DNA of 64,000 nucleotides from Cannabis sativa. Lineage: Eukaryota > Streptophyta > Magnoliopsida > Rosales > Cannabaceae. The notes below the pieces were generated by a model. The model saw only the letters and a program-made list of their open reading frames with translations. It searched no databases and had not been told where the DNA came from. The position numbers were made by a program, and so were the translations under genes. Shown here piece after piece: positions 9,953 to 20,890 of this stretch. How positions within the stretch are numbered: position 1 is the first letter of the stretch; every line of letters begins with the position of its first letter. The stretch is taken from contig NC_083602.1 of the NCBI RefSeq assembly GCF_029168945.1, positions 71,134,600-71,198,599 of the forward strand. The letters are read 5' to 3'.

Positions 9953-12028
9953 TGTAACGCCCTAATGCTAAGGCACGCTACAGTGCTTTTTCAATAATTG
10001 TGCAATCTTTGCTAACCAAAGAAATTTCTCGAAAAACGTGTCAAATTAAAACTTTTGCATTAAATACTAAACTTTGTAATTTAATAAAATATTTACAAGT
10101 GCCGGGATCCCGATTTTTAAAACTTTACTTTTCAAGCATACAATCCAAAATATACAGATTTACGGTGTCGCACGGCGTTTCAAAATACAACTCCCGGATG
10201 TCCCGAGACCGAACACTCCGGGTCGCGGCGCGGACATGTACAATCTCACCCGAGCTCGGAGTTCACTCCTGTTCGGCCTTCGCCTTTCCTTTACCTACAC
10301 ATGGAAGCGAAGCGCGTGAGTCAACAGACTCAGTAAGAAATGCATATAACATATCATATAATTTCCGACCTGTAAATAGGCGCCCATACACCTATTTACA
10401 GAGCTTAACAGATGAGTATGAACGTTCAATACCAGGGTACAACCACTATACCACATACACATCGTACCTCACTGTACGAGTGTTGGTAGGGTTTATCCCG
10501 ATCACTGAGTAACACTGAGTGATGTACCACACACCTTAGCATTTTCCTATGCTTGTGTTGGTATCACTGTATTGTACTCAAATCGACAACAATCACTGTA
10601 CCAATACACTCTATAACTTAATCATACAAGTGTTGGTAGTGTTTAACATAATTCAAGCATGCATATATAAACACATATACACACATTCAGATAATCACAT
10701 CATACATTATACACAGTTCTTACCTGTTTTCCGAATTCAAGTGTGTTGGCCGACCTGAACGGAATTCACGTGCTAGATGGATGCCCTAATCACAACAATA
10801 GTAATACAGATGAGTGACTCGCTAAATCACTTTTCGGGACTTAAAACTTGAAACTAAAAGTTTCCCTATCGATAGACTTCATGGCAATACCCTAAATAAC
10901 TCAAAATTGGCCAAAACTAGGGTTCTGGAAAATCCCCCAACAGGTAGACCGGTTCCCAACCGGCATCCCGGTTCTGGGTCACCAACCGGTCGACCGGTTG
11001 GTACAGACCACCCAGAACCGGAATTCCGGTTCATCTGCTGGGAACCAAAAAATCTTCCCCCTGAATTCAAATCAAGCCCAAACTTTACCAAACTCTCCAG
11101 TATACCTATACAATGCATATACAATGATTTCCAGGCAGTAATTCTCAGAATAAACCATCACAACTCAATTTGCCATTAATGAACAAAGCTTTGAACTTTA
11201 AACCTAGAATTGCATAAAAACCATCTACAGCCATTAAAACCAGCAGCTAGGACTTAGAATCAACTCATCTAAACCCTAAAATTCGAACCTTAAACTTACC
11301 TAAACCTAACAGCCACTATATCACAATTTCATTAATTCAAACTATCATAAACTTGAAAGTTCACATACACAAGGATTCTAGAGTTTACCTTAGTTTGATT
11401 CTCCTTGAAATCTTGGTAGAAATCACAAATTCAGCAAGTAATCCCTTGGTTCCTAGCTGGTTCGAAGAGAGAGAGATGAAGGAAAGAGAGCTTTTCTTGA
11501 TTTTTTGGTATTTTTCTAATTTCTTGATTTTTCTTCAAATGAGACAAAAGGATTTTTAATTAATCCTTTGCTGAAAACCAGCTTGCAATGTGTCACTCAC
11601 TAAGGGCAGCCACCTACCCCTCATCCAATAAAAATGACTAAAAGGCCCTTAAGGTTAAAACTTGGTTAATTCTAAAGCTAGGGGTAAAATGGTCAAAATC
11701 CATAACCCCGCTCAATCCCGAAAATTAATTTTCTCTAAAATATTCCCCACTATAAAATAGGGTTCTAAACTTACTCATGTGATTATCTAGCCATCCATCG
11801 CATTTTCCGTTGTCGCCGAGCAAAAATTACAAAATTAACATATTTCACATATAAGCTAAATAATACCCCTAGAGTTTAATAAAATCTCCGGAATTGAGAA
11901 ATTATAACTCTAATATTTATTTCTAAATATTGGGGTCCACAAATAAATTACTTCACAAATAATAATAAAATAATAAAAATTAGTGCTAATTGCCTTTACT
12001 AATCCACATTACTAGAGCGGTCATTACA
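9953..12028 (-). repeat. 5' LTR of gypsy F
   Basis: It is 2076 bp with TG...CA ends. It carries the promoter for the - strand element. ORFs at 10000, 10549 and 11353 match those in the other LTR and are rejected as genes. Sequence from 9670 to 9935 is untranslated leader. Confidence 0.93.
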
Positions 12029-12033
12029 TGGTA
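12029..12033 (+). repeat. TSD of gypsy F, right copy (TGGTA)
   Basis: TGGTA immediately after ...ATTACA of F; it pairs with 2953-2957. Confidence 0.93.
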
Positions 12034-13010
12034 AATCGGTTCAACTTATTGGAAGCTCAGAATATAGATCCATGGTCCCCATTCTAGTTGAGATTATACT
12101 GTTTGTAGGACTCTATAATTGATTTATGATTAATCAATTATAATTCTAAAAGTTAGACTATGTCTAATTTGTGAATTCTCACAGTTTAGGGATGAAATCG
12201 TAAATAAGAGGGTTTCTAGGTTTAATTATTAATTATGAGACTTTGCATGTCTGAATTAATAATTAATTTTAAATGGCAATATTATTTAATAATCTATTTT
12301 AGTTATTAAATAATTGGTTTTGGCATTTAAATGATTAGAATTGGAAAAATGGCATTTTTGGAGAAATAGAAATAAAATTGAGGAAACTGCAAAATCAATG
12401 TGAGGCCCATTCACACCATGGCCGGCCACATCATTGCCTTTTTCCCAATTATTATTTTTCAATTTAATTTGTCATTTAATTGCTAATCAAAGCCTAGCCT
12501 AAATAGGAAAGTGGTGAATCACACTAAATAAGGCAGTTATTCTATTACACAGTAAAAGAGGAAACTGTTTATTTGGAAAGTTGTGGTGTTCTCTTTTCCT
12601 ATTTATAGCAGCCCCTCTCTTCTCTTTGTATGCATGTGTTGCTTGAGAAACTTTGCTCTGCAAAGTGTATCACACGAAAATAAGAGAGAAAACAAAGAGA
12701 GATTTCGAAATTCCCTAGTGAGAGAGAAGTGCCCACTCACATCATTCAGTATCTCATCATAGTTTGGAAGACTGTGAAGGATCACATCCAACTGAAGAAC
12801 TTTCGGGCTCAGATCTTGATTATACTCTGCTACAGACAGGAATCAAGGGTTAGAGATCTGAGTGGAAGGAGACATAAATTCCGCTGCAATCACTGTAAGT
12901 TATTCTTAACTTTTATGTGTTTAGTTCATCGTTTTAGAAGTTCAATATTAGGTTGTTAAATCAACATACTTGCAATAGATCTAAGATCCTGGATAAATAT
13001 AATTCCAACA
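12034..13010 (+). repeat. 3' LTR of element E, second part
   Basis: It resumes the E LTR after F (AAATCGGTTCAAC, compare 35640 in B) and ends AATTCCAACA. It holds the GGCCGGCCA block, the CATCATTCAGTATCTCA region and the GATCCTGG motif found near the end of all copia LTRs here. Confidence 0.88.
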
Positions 13011-13369
13011 AAGTTTTCCCAGGAAGCGTGCGAGTGAGGACAAAGCATGCTGGAAACACTCGTGTTGGTCTGTAGGGTCACTCATCAATCGAGGAAGCAG
13101 CCAGAGTGGCGTACTTGTGTATAAGAGCCATCCATTCTGTGGGTGTGAGGACCCAATAGAGGCTTGAAGAGGGGACGTTACAACAACGGTCACAGCCGTC
13201 GTGACTCTAGTCGAAGGGGCCAGAACAACCTCTCCAAGCTGAGGGTCATTTCCATCTGGTAACGGCACCCTCAGAGTTGAACACATGAGTTTCACCAGAG
13301 AAGCAAGTCTAAAAAATGGTAGAAGGTATTGAGCCAGGGACAAAATAATAGGAAAGGGATGCCCTGGTT
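13011..13369. other. Old flank, no gene recognised
   Basis: Unique-looking DNA right of element E. A - strand reading frame (12981-13343) runs back into the E LTR, so it is not an original gene. It may be linker DNA downstream of the LINE-like zinc knuckle at 13370-13621, but no domain can be named. Confidence 0.4.
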
Positions 13370-13621
13370 GTTGGTGATGATGTCAGGTTCCCTTTGTGAA
13401 CAATTTCTCCGTTGGTGTCCAAGTCTACCACAACAATAACAAAAATTCCCTAATTTCTCATATTTAAATTGAAGCTGTATTTTATCTTCATTAGGCTTTT
13501 TGAGGAAACATTCAAAGAAAAGGGGATCCGCACTGGAGAACACAACTTTGACTCGAAGCCACTTGGCCCATGAAATTCTTTTGTCTTCATCGAAATCTAC
13601 CTTCAGCACATTACCAGCCTA
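13370..13621 (-). pseudogene. LINE-type ORF1 fragment (DUF4283 end plus CCHC knuckle)
   Basis: On the - strand the frame reads ...VLKVDFDEDKRISWAKWLRV, then KYEKLGNFCYCCGRLGHQRRNC, with a knuckle CX2CX4HX4C and a downstream PWLN. This combination (a basic hydrophobic domain end, then Y-E-K-L-x-x-F-C-x-x-C-G-x-x-G-H) is typical of the DUF4283/zf-CCHC_4 proteins encoded by plant non-LTR retrotransposons and their host relatives. There is no reading frame of normal length around it, and the frame breaks just upstream near 13621, so it is a relic. RT and endonuclease domains were not found nearby. Confidence 0.65.
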
Positions 13622-14003
13622 AAAGACTAGAGGGTTGAGTTGTTTGTTCTTCTGGTGGGGGTCTCATATTCCTATAAGATGGTTCCAGAACTTCAGGTTG
13701 TGTTTGCCTTGGATTTAGACCACTTGGATTTCGTGGAATCTCTCTATCAATGGGAACTTTCCTTGTATTCCCTGGTTGTTGTTCTTGAGGATATGCAGGA
13801 TTTTTTTTACATTGTTCTCATTGATAGGGGCATTTAGTGCCCTTCTGGTCCTTGACCCACGAGGCCTTCCTCGTGGTCGCCTTACTGGGGATTTAGTTTG
13901 TGGTACATGCGTGTCGTTAGCATTTGCACGTGCTGCAATGACTTCATGCTCCAATTCAACATTCCTTCAGTTAGATTCAACCAACTGTTGTCAAAGTTTG
14001 CAG
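13622..14003 (-). other. Degenerate flank with an AT-hook-like basic stretch
   Basis: A - strand frame (13715-13954) contains RRPRGRPRGSRTRR, which looks like an AT-hook or a basic linker, but it is short and its neighbours are in other frames. It may be linker DNA of the LINE relic at 13370-13621. No function is assigned. Confidence 0.3.
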
Positions 14004-14010
14004 TTTTATA

Positions 14011-14942
14011 AGGGAAATTTGAATTATTATGATTGTTTTAATACAAAATTGGTTTGGAGAACACTTAGTGTAGGTAATTTTTAAAATAAGACCAATTTTC
14101 AAAAACCCCCCAAAATAGCCTTGTCAAAAATCCCAATCCCTTTCTCTCTCTTCCACTCAAACTCTCTCTCGGTCCCTCTTCCTTCATGCCCGATCACAGC
14201 CCAGCCACCTCACACAAGCGACTCCGACTTCGCCCGAACCCTAGCCACCTCACACAACCACCGCGCCATCGCCCAGTCGACTCTGACCGAGACCCACACC
14301 CACTATCCGACTGTCATCACCGTCGCACGAAGGAGGAGACCCACCCAAGATAACCGCACCATGTCTAAGGTAATTCGGATCTGAGAAACCATTGGGGAAG
14401 AAGGGGGTTTGATGGGTCCGACGGGGTGGGTCCGATGGGTACGACGGGTTGGGTCCAATGGTCTCGATGCATGGGTTCGATGGTTCGATGGTCCGATGGG
14501 TTGGGTCCGATGGTCACGTTGGGTTGGGTCCGATGGTCCGATTCGTTGAGGTCTGATTGGACCGATAGGGTCCGATGGCTACCATATTGGGCCAATCGGA
14601 CCCATCGGACCTGAGGGGTTTTTTTTCTGTCGTACGCGGTGGAGATCGTCGGGTCATAGGTGATGGTGAGGGGGTGACGGCGCGGTGGTTGTGTGAGGTG
14701 GCTGGGGTTCGGGCGAAGGCAGAGTCGCTTGTGTGAGGCGGCTGGGCTGGGCTGGGATCGAGCATGAAGGAAAGATGGGACCGAGAGAGAGTTTGAGTGG
14801 AAGAGAGAGAAAGGGATCGGGATTTTTGACAAGGCTATTTTGGGGGTTTTTTGAAAATTTGTCGTATTTTAAAAATTACCTACATTAAGTGTTCTCCAAA
14901 CCAATTTTGTATTAAAAAGTGCATAATAATTCAAATTCCCCT
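14011..14942. mobile_element. Fold-back / MULE-like element with ~300-bp inverted ends
   Basis: The first and last roughly 300 bp are inverted copies: left end AGGGAAATTTGAATTATTATG, right end (reverse complement) AGGGGAATTTGAATTATTATG. The same peptide-like frame therefore appears on both strands (14121 + and 14832 -). Direct TTTATA flanks both ends (14005-14010 and 14943-14948) as a probable TSD, ambiguous by a base. The centre (14410-14605) is built of a GGTCCGATGG-type repeat. It has no transposase, so it is non-autonomous. Long inverted ends suggest Mutator-like or fold-back type; the family is not certain. Confidence 0.75.
14410..14605 (+). repeat. Degenerate GGTCCGATGG tandem repeats
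   Basis: GGTCCGATGG, GGTTCGATGG, GGTTGGGTCCGATGG and variants recur about a dozen times in the core of the fold-back element, giving frames without stops on both strands. Not coding. Confidence 0.7.
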
Positions 14943-14948
14943 TTTATA

Positions 14949-15193
14949 ATTCCACTAAAGGTATATATCTAGTAGGATCATACACTTCCTCATTCTTTTT
15001 TTCTGGAATGTTTTCCTTGTTACCAATTCTTTCGAGGTCCCATTGAGGAGGGCATCTCCCTGTATTAGGATTTCTGGTAGGTTGAGTCCTCTAGGGCTCC
15101 TTTCCAGGGCAATAAACAATGTTTCCCTGTTTAGGAATGTCTTGGGTTTTCATTATCCATGGTAAAAACTTTTGTGTCTGGGTAGGAAGTTGT
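14949..15193. other. Old flank between two DNA transposons
   Basis: About 245 bp with no motif found. The - strand has a fairly open Pro/Asn/Lys-rich frame that could be more of the LINE ORF1 linker, but this cannot be shown. Confidence 0.3.
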
Positions 15194-15201
15194 GTTTTTA
15201 G
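15194..15201 (+). repeat. TSD of hAT element, left copy (GTTTTTAG)
   Basis: Eight bases, identical to 16575-16582. An 8-bp TSD is the hAT signature. Confidence 0.9.
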
Positions 15202-16574
15202 TAGGAATGTCAATGGGGCGGGTCGGATCTGATTCGACTCTGATCCGACCTGATCCAGATCATGTACGGATCTGCCCCGCCCCGCCCCGCTGGATCAAAT
15301 ATTCGGATCGGATCTGATCCGACCCAACTTTTTTTTTTTTAAAAAAAAAATTATTTTTATTTAAATTTATAATTTTTTTTTCCAAAATTTATTTGCTTAA
15401 GAACTAATAATGCATCATTTTTTTCTTATATATTTTTATTTTATTTGTCAAAATCAATAAAAAAAATATATCAAATTCTTATCACATAAAAATGTAATTT
15501 TACTATTGAAAAATTAAAATATATCACCATTTGTTAATCTCCCCTATTTTATTAACCTTAACCATTTGTTAATTTCAACTATAATCAATAAAATAATACA
15601 CAAGTTCTCATCCTTATATCACCGCAGCTCACAAATTTTCTCAAAACTTACTTCACTATGGATGAATATATAAGATATTCAAACTCTTCTATAAGAAAGG
15701 TTATAGTGTATTCCGTTAATAATTCTAAGAAAACTTACAAATTGTTGTTTATCTATAAGTTCAAGATTATCAAACAGATCTTGTACCTCAACTTCACTCT
15801 CTGTCTGCACAAAGTGGAAAAACCTTTAAAATTCAACACCATAAATAGCAAAGCAATTATTTTCAGATAAAAAAAATATTCCAGCATCCATAGAAATCCA
15901 AAACTAAAGCGGGTTTCAATAATTTATGTACAAAACCAGTCTACCATTGAATTGGCTCCTTCATCCCATATCAAACCTTACTAGCTTAGATACCCTTTGA
16001 TTCATTTTTGTGGAGAGATACAAAACTGTAGCTTCAAGATGAGAAGATAATGGAGTATATAGCAAAGTTTCAACATAACATTCTAGCATGAGCACACAAT
16101 AAACTTGACTAAACAAACAAAGACTATGATATGTGCCTATTGATAGACACCTTGACAATTCATTGAACCATCAATAGACTTTTTTTAGTGAAATTGTCAA
16201 CAATCAAAAATGAGAACATGAACTATTATCAAAATTGTCTCTGAAGTATTCCTATTTTTATTGAAGTGAACCCAAGTTATTCTAGACTACTTCTCCATGT
16301 CTGTAAAAGTATTCCTATGCATCCAATTAGGACAGGAAATAAAAAATAAAAAAGAATACTGTAAAAAAATATATTAAAAAGTAAAAATATATTTTTTTAA
16401 AAAATATATATATTTAAAACGGATCGGGTCAGATCCGAACCGTAAAAAAAATAAGTAGGGCGGGTCAGATTTGATCCAAGATCCAATAACTATCCAAATA
16501 TTTCGGATCAGTAATGATCTGTCGGATCGGATCACTGACCCGATCCGAATGAATGGATCTTTTTGCCATGCCTA
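15202..16574. mobile_element. Non-autonomous hAT transposon
   Basis: A 1373-bp element flanked by a perfect 8-bp TSD. Its ends are short inverted repeats (TAGGAATGTCAA left; TAGGCATGGCAA as the reverse complement of the right end), the TAGG-start pattern of plant hAT elements. Just inside, both ends carry clustered GGATC/GATCCGA motifs (GGGCGGGTCGGATC left, CGGATCGGATCACTGACCC right), likely sub-terminal transposase-binding repeats. The middle is AT-rich. The small frame at 15658-15870 matches nothing recognised and no transposase is present, so movement would depend on a transposase made elsewhere. Confidence 0.88.
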
Positions 16575-16582
16575 GTTTTTAG
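16575..16582 (+). repeat. TSD of hAT element, right copy (GTTTTTAG)
   Basis: Pairs with 15194-15201. Confidence 0.9.
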
Positions 16583-16711
16583 AGTTTAATTATCAAAATT
16601 CTCAATGAAAGTACTAAACTGTTAACTCAGAATTTTGTTAACATAAATGGGAGTTGATAATTAATAATGTATTCTATATTTGATGCTTACTAAATTCTAT
16701 ATATTTACTAC

Positions 16712-17103
16712 AGGCTAATTAGAAATTTTTCCCCCCGAACTTTGACATATACCAAATCATGCCCCCTGAACTTTTTTGGCCGTTAAAAATTCCCACTGAA
16801 CTATTGAGGTTGTTAAATTTAAGGACTTTTGTCTAATTTCATTTAATTTTACTATTTCAGGTACTAAATCATGCTCCCCAGACTTTGATATCTACCAAAT
16901 CATGCCCCTCAAACTTTTTATATGTATTAAATCATGCCCCCTGAACTTTCATCCATGTTAGAATTTTTTTTACTAAAATTAGATAAAAGTCCTTAAATTT
17001 AACAATCTTAATAGTTCAGGGGGAATTTTTAACGGCCAAAAAAGTTTAGGGGGCATGATTTAGTACATGTCAAAGTTCGGGAGGAAAAATTGCTAATTAG
17101 CCT
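16712..17103. mobile_element. MITE with ~130-bp inverted ends
   Basis: The left end AGGCTAATTAGAAATTTTTC and the reverse complement of the right end (AGGCTAATTAGCAATTTTTC) match, and the match continues inward through TTTTGGCCGTTAAAAATTCC. The core repeats AAATCATGCCCC units four to five times. It has no coding capacity. The TSD is not clear, so the superfamily is left open. Confidence 0.75.
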
Positions 17104-17877
17104 TTATTATATGAAGAGGATTTTTTACGTGATTATGTAGTTAAAATCTACATAATCCATGAGTATATCTTATTTCTTATGTTCTTTGGTTACAGATACC
17201 ATCTGGCAAAATTTTCTCTAACTTAGAAAATTGGCCCTCGTTTTTTACAATGTGATCACTGCTATTTATAGGAGTAGGATAACAATTATTTTATCTAATC
17301 TAAACAACAGTTTATGAAACATGGGCATTTCCCATGTTTCATATATTTTATCTAATATGAAATAACATGGAATTGCTTTTATTTTAAATAATATAACTGT
17401 CAAATTTGACTTGATCTTTATTCTCTATAACGTATGGTGATCGAGGAACTTGATTGTTTTGATTGAGGGTTCTTGGGAGATTCATCAACCTTTGGATGCA
17501 TGCCTCGGGTACATATTCCTCGGATAACATACTAATTGTATTTCCGAGGTGATGAATAGGAGCAAATTAAGCCTCTCATCGTTAACAATGTCAACACCAG
17601 GAATATTCCTAAATGCCATGACAAGCTTAGCATCCTTAGGAACATGTTGAGTGTCTTCGCATTTAATGTTGTAGATATCAGTTTACTCCGAGAAGAATGT
17701 GCATGAGCTTCATATTGCGAGGATGCTATTATACCTCCTCTTGAATTCACCGAGTTAATTTATTCCCTTTGTTTTACACGTGTCATGAGCTGCTATTTAC
17801 TGTTTGAAATATGGGTATAACAACTACTATAATTGAGAATGGTATGTATTGGTTTTGTTTTGTTTGTATGGTTTGTT

Positions 17878-17955
17878 TTTAATTTTGTATGGCTAGTATG
17901 ACTAGTTTTTGTTTTGTACAGCCAATATCACTAGTTTTGGTTTTGTAAGGCCAGT
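17878..17955 (+). repeat. Degenerate 'ggctagtatgactagttttg' repeats
   Basis: Two to three imperfect units of about 35 bp (GGCTAGTATGACTAG, then CAGCCAATATCACTAG, then GGCCAG, separated by TTTTG-rich spacers). Similar units occur at 61383-61450. Confidence 0.5.
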
Positions 17956-18531
17956 TGTTGATGGTAAGAACTTGTCAACTAAACTTTAGTTAGAAAATCA
18001 AATGTAAGGATAACAATGAAAAACTTAAGAGAAGTTAAGAGCATCAATGGAGTAAATTCATGTTATGTTGAATATCTAAGTTCTCTTGCAAATGGTAATT
18101 TTCCAACCTCCTCTTCAATGAAAGAGAAGGGTATTTATAGGGAGCTCTAATGGCTCCAAAATACAGGTGGTCCCAAAATTTAGGGGAAAAAACTCTGTCT
18201 GTACCATGAAGATCAGCACGTCAGAAGGGTAGTGGAGAAGTGGTGGTCGAGTGTCAGTTTGTACTCCGAGTGGGACAAGTGGTGTTTTCACTACTGGTAC
18301 CTATCGTACCTGTTGTATATTTACCTACCTCTCAGAGGCGTTCTTGCTTTGATGAAATTTTCTCTTATCGTATATTCCTTTGGTTTATCCTTCACTATAG
18401 CTCATGCTCATAGTGTGGGAATCATTAGAAAATTTAGTTAAGTCTTAGAACAATGAGACATGAGTCTTGTTGCTTAGATTTAGAAGGATTTTTTTCCTCA
18501 ATAAATTTCCTCCTCAACCCCTTTGATGGTC

Positions 18532-18536
18532 ACTCT
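18532..18536 (+). repeat. TSD of copia C, left copy (ACTCT)
   Basis: ACTCT directly before TGTTGGG. The right copy at 59009-59013 reads ACTCC, one mismatch. Confidence 0.7.
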
Positions 18537-20425
18537 TGTTGGGTTTTATGCCCTAAATAAAACTCCATTTCAATGTAATCTATTTTATTCAACATCAATA
18601 AAGAAACAGAAGTATTTTTCATTCATTTGTGTATGTTTTGGTTCACCTTATCAATTGCTTGTCTATTTGATTTATAAATTCATCTGAAACCCTTTTCACA
18701 TACTTGATCCTGTTTATTGTGTTGTCAACACTTTGGAAAGTAAACATGACTATGTGAATAAAGTTTCCTAGATTTATCAGACACAGGGTTTACTGATACG
18801 ATAATCTACAACAAGAGTTTAGTTGCATTTGGAGAAATGCTATGTTCTTTCCAGAACATTGGTTAAAGTAAAGCTCAGGTTGGATGCATGGAGTATGCAT
18901 CGGAAGGGACCGATATTGAACTTTGACTTAGATTTATTAAACTTACCGTAAAATCTATTCAAGTCAATATTGCTTAGTTAATCCTAGATCAAATGATCTT
19001 AATCCTGTTATGATTAGGCTCAATCTCAGGAGGCTATTCGTGTTCTTTGATTTGTTAGTTAAGCCTACTTTTAGGTCAGGGTGATACGTACATTTTGGGA
19101 ACACGGTAGTGCAATTGAGTGGGAGCGCTAACATAAACAGGGAATCTATAGCTTCTATCTGGCGAATTGTAAGCAAAGGATGATCTCCTTCGAGCTTGAC
19201 CAAACGAAAATAAATGGTGGAGTACTCATTTCACATAAGCTGAAATATTATTTATACGGGGTCAAGTGTTTTAAGGATAAAATATATAGTAGGGTGTAGC
19301 GGTAATCTAATCCCTCTACAGTGTAGATCATTCATATAGAGGATCATTGATCAAATTAGGATTATAACAATGGATAACTAATGATGTGTCTATATGGTGG
19401 AACATATAGAGCATTCTATATACTGAGAGTGCAATTCTAAGTTCTATGCGTGGATTCAACGAAGAATTAATGAGTCAGTGAATTTAAGTTATAAATTCTT
19501 GATCTGCTTATTGGAAGCTCAGTTATATAGACCCATGGTCCCCCCACTAGTTGAGATAATATTGCTTGTAAGACTCATATAATTCGTTTTGATTAATCAA
19601 TTATAATTCTCAAATTAGACTATGTCTATTTGTGAAATTTTCACTAAGTAAGGGTGAAATTGTAAGGAAAGAGTTTTAGGGGCATATTTGTTAATTATGA
19701 TACTTTGTATGGTTCAATTAATAAATATGATAAATGACAATATTATTTAATTATTATATATAGTTATTAAATAGTTAGAATTTCATTTAAATGGTTGAAT
19801 TTGAAAATATGCGTTTTTGAGAAAATCAGATGCAAAAGTGATAAAACTGCAAAATTGCAAAAAGTGAGGCCCAAATCCATACTGCCATGGCCGGCCACTT
19901 TTATAGGAATTATCCTCTGATATTTTCATTATTTTAATGTCAAATAATTCAAACCTAACCCTAGTGGAATGCTATAAATAGATAGTGAAGGCTTCAGGAA
20001 AATTACACTTCTTATTTAGAAAAACCTGAGCCTTCTCTCTCTATACTTGGCCGCCCACTCTCTCTCTCTCTCTTATTCCTTAAGATTTCGAAATACTTAG
20101 TGATTAGAGTAGTGCCCACACACAGCAAGTAATACCTCAATCATAGTCAGGAAGATCGTGAAGAAAGACTTTCAGCAAGAAGGAGTTTCAGCACTAAAGA
20201 ATCAGAGAAAGAGATCCAGGTTCAGATCTTGATAATACTCTGCGACAGAAAGGATACAAGGGTTAGAGATCTGAACGGAAGGAGTCATATTATTCCGCTG
20301 CACCCAATGTAAGGTTTACTAAACTTTATATGTGTTTATTTCATCGTTTTAGAAAGTTCATATTTAGGGTGTTAATCAACATACTTGTGAGTAGATCTAA
20401 GATCCTGGTAAAATAATTTCCAACA
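18537..20425 (+). repeat. 5' LTR of copia C
   Basis: 1889 bp from TGTTGGG to TTCCAACA. A TATA-like box is at 19973-19981, followed by CT-rich leader DNA at about 20030-20080. A 79-residue antisense frame (18964-19203) recurs in other LTR copies and is not considered a gene. Confidence 0.93.
19973..19981 (+). promoter_or_regulatory. TATA box in the C 5' LTR
   Basis: TATAAATAG in GCTATAAATAGATAGTG. The same box is present in B, A and D 5' LTRs; in the C 3' LTR it has become TACAAATAG (about 58557-58565). Confidence 0.65.
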
Positions 20426-20427
20426 AC

Positions 20428-20444
20428 TGGTATCAGAGCCATGG
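20428..20444 (+). other. PBS of copia C (tRNA-iMet)
   Basis: TGGTATCAGAGCCATGG, two bases after the LTR, a perfect match to the initiator-Met tRNA 3' end as used in plants. Confidence 0.92.
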
Positions 20445-20699
20445 TAATTGATTTGCTTGCAAGAAATTTGGACTTAAAACGATTGTTTGATGTTTTGGAT
20501 GGTATCATGTTGTTTTGAGTGTTGTTTGATGATTGATTGATGTTTGTAAATTTTCGTGAAAAATAATTGAATATCTGTTTCTGGAATTATTTTTATTGGA
20601 TAGTATGGAAAAAATTAAGCAATTTACTTTTTTACAGAACTCAATTTCGATTTAATTTGAATTAGTTATGATTTTTTGAAGTTTCGAAAAATATCGGAG

Positions 20700-20890
20700 T
20701 CGTGCAACTACACACGCGCGCGCGCATGAGGCTTGTCCCTCGGACAGCACGCGCGCAGACCAAAATTTTGTCTGAAAACCAGCTTCCGCGCGCGGAAATC
20801 ATGCTGGTACCCCCCCTGCGCCGAGAAACCTCGGCTGTGCACTCCCCTGCGCGCGCGGACGAGTATGCACAGCATACCGTCCGTACAGCT
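20700..20890 (+). other. GC-rich variable island in the C leader
   Basis: Alternating CGCGCG runs and CpG-dense DNA in an otherwise AT-rich leader. The flanks (GTTATGATTTTTTGAAG on one side and GTCCGTACAGCT on the other) are shared with B and A, but the core differs in each. Confidence 0.6.

Larger units (their letters stand above)
2958..12028 (-). mobile_element. Ty3/gypsy chromovirus F (Tekay/Del-like), complete but mutated
   Basis: A 9071-bp element on the - strand with LTRs of 2073 and 2076 bp, both ending TG...CA, a 5-bp TSD (TGGTA), an initiator-Met PBS at 9936-9948 and a PPT at 5031-5042. The coding order is Gag, protease, RT, RNase H, integrase and a C-terminal chromodomain-like segment, which places it with chromoviruses. 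One nonsense codon splits the polyprotein, and the integrase has lost key residues. The LTR pair is nearly identical outside GC-rich patches, so the insertion looks fairly young. It sits inside the 3' LTR of copia element E. Confidence 0.95.
1..13010 (+). mobile_element. Copia element E, gag-only (TR-GAG-like), 5' truncated by the window edge
   Basis: This is the 3' portion of a Ty1/copia LTR element. Seen in order: the C-terminus of Gag with a CCHC knuckle (1-225), about 1.76 kb of non-coding DNA with degenerate pol matches, a polypurine tract (1989-1999) and a 3' LTR (2000-13010) split by gypsy element F. Removing F leaves an LTR of about 1.93 kb starting TGTTGGG and ending TTCCAACA. It is close in sequence to element B at 34664-54546, including the decayed region after gag, so the two belong to one non-autonomous family. 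The 5' LTR and TSD partner lie outside the window; the five bases after the 3' LTR are AAGTT. Confidence 0.88.
17104..18536. other. Old flank, no gene recognised
   Basis: About 1.4 kb with short frames only (17532-17750 -, 18232-18441 +), none matching a known family. It contains a degenerate GGCTAGTATGACTAGTTTTG repeat at 17878-17955 that reappears at 61383-61450 on the far side of the nest. Insertion site of element C at 18532-18536 (ACTCT). Confidence 0.5.

Noticed and set aside
13715..13954. Possible AT-hook protein
   Set aside because: Only one short basic motif in a broken frame; more likely relic linker DNA.
14121..14832. Mirror-image ORFs starting MSKIPIPFSLFHS on both strands
   Set aside because: Produced by the inverted ends of the fold-back element, not two genes.
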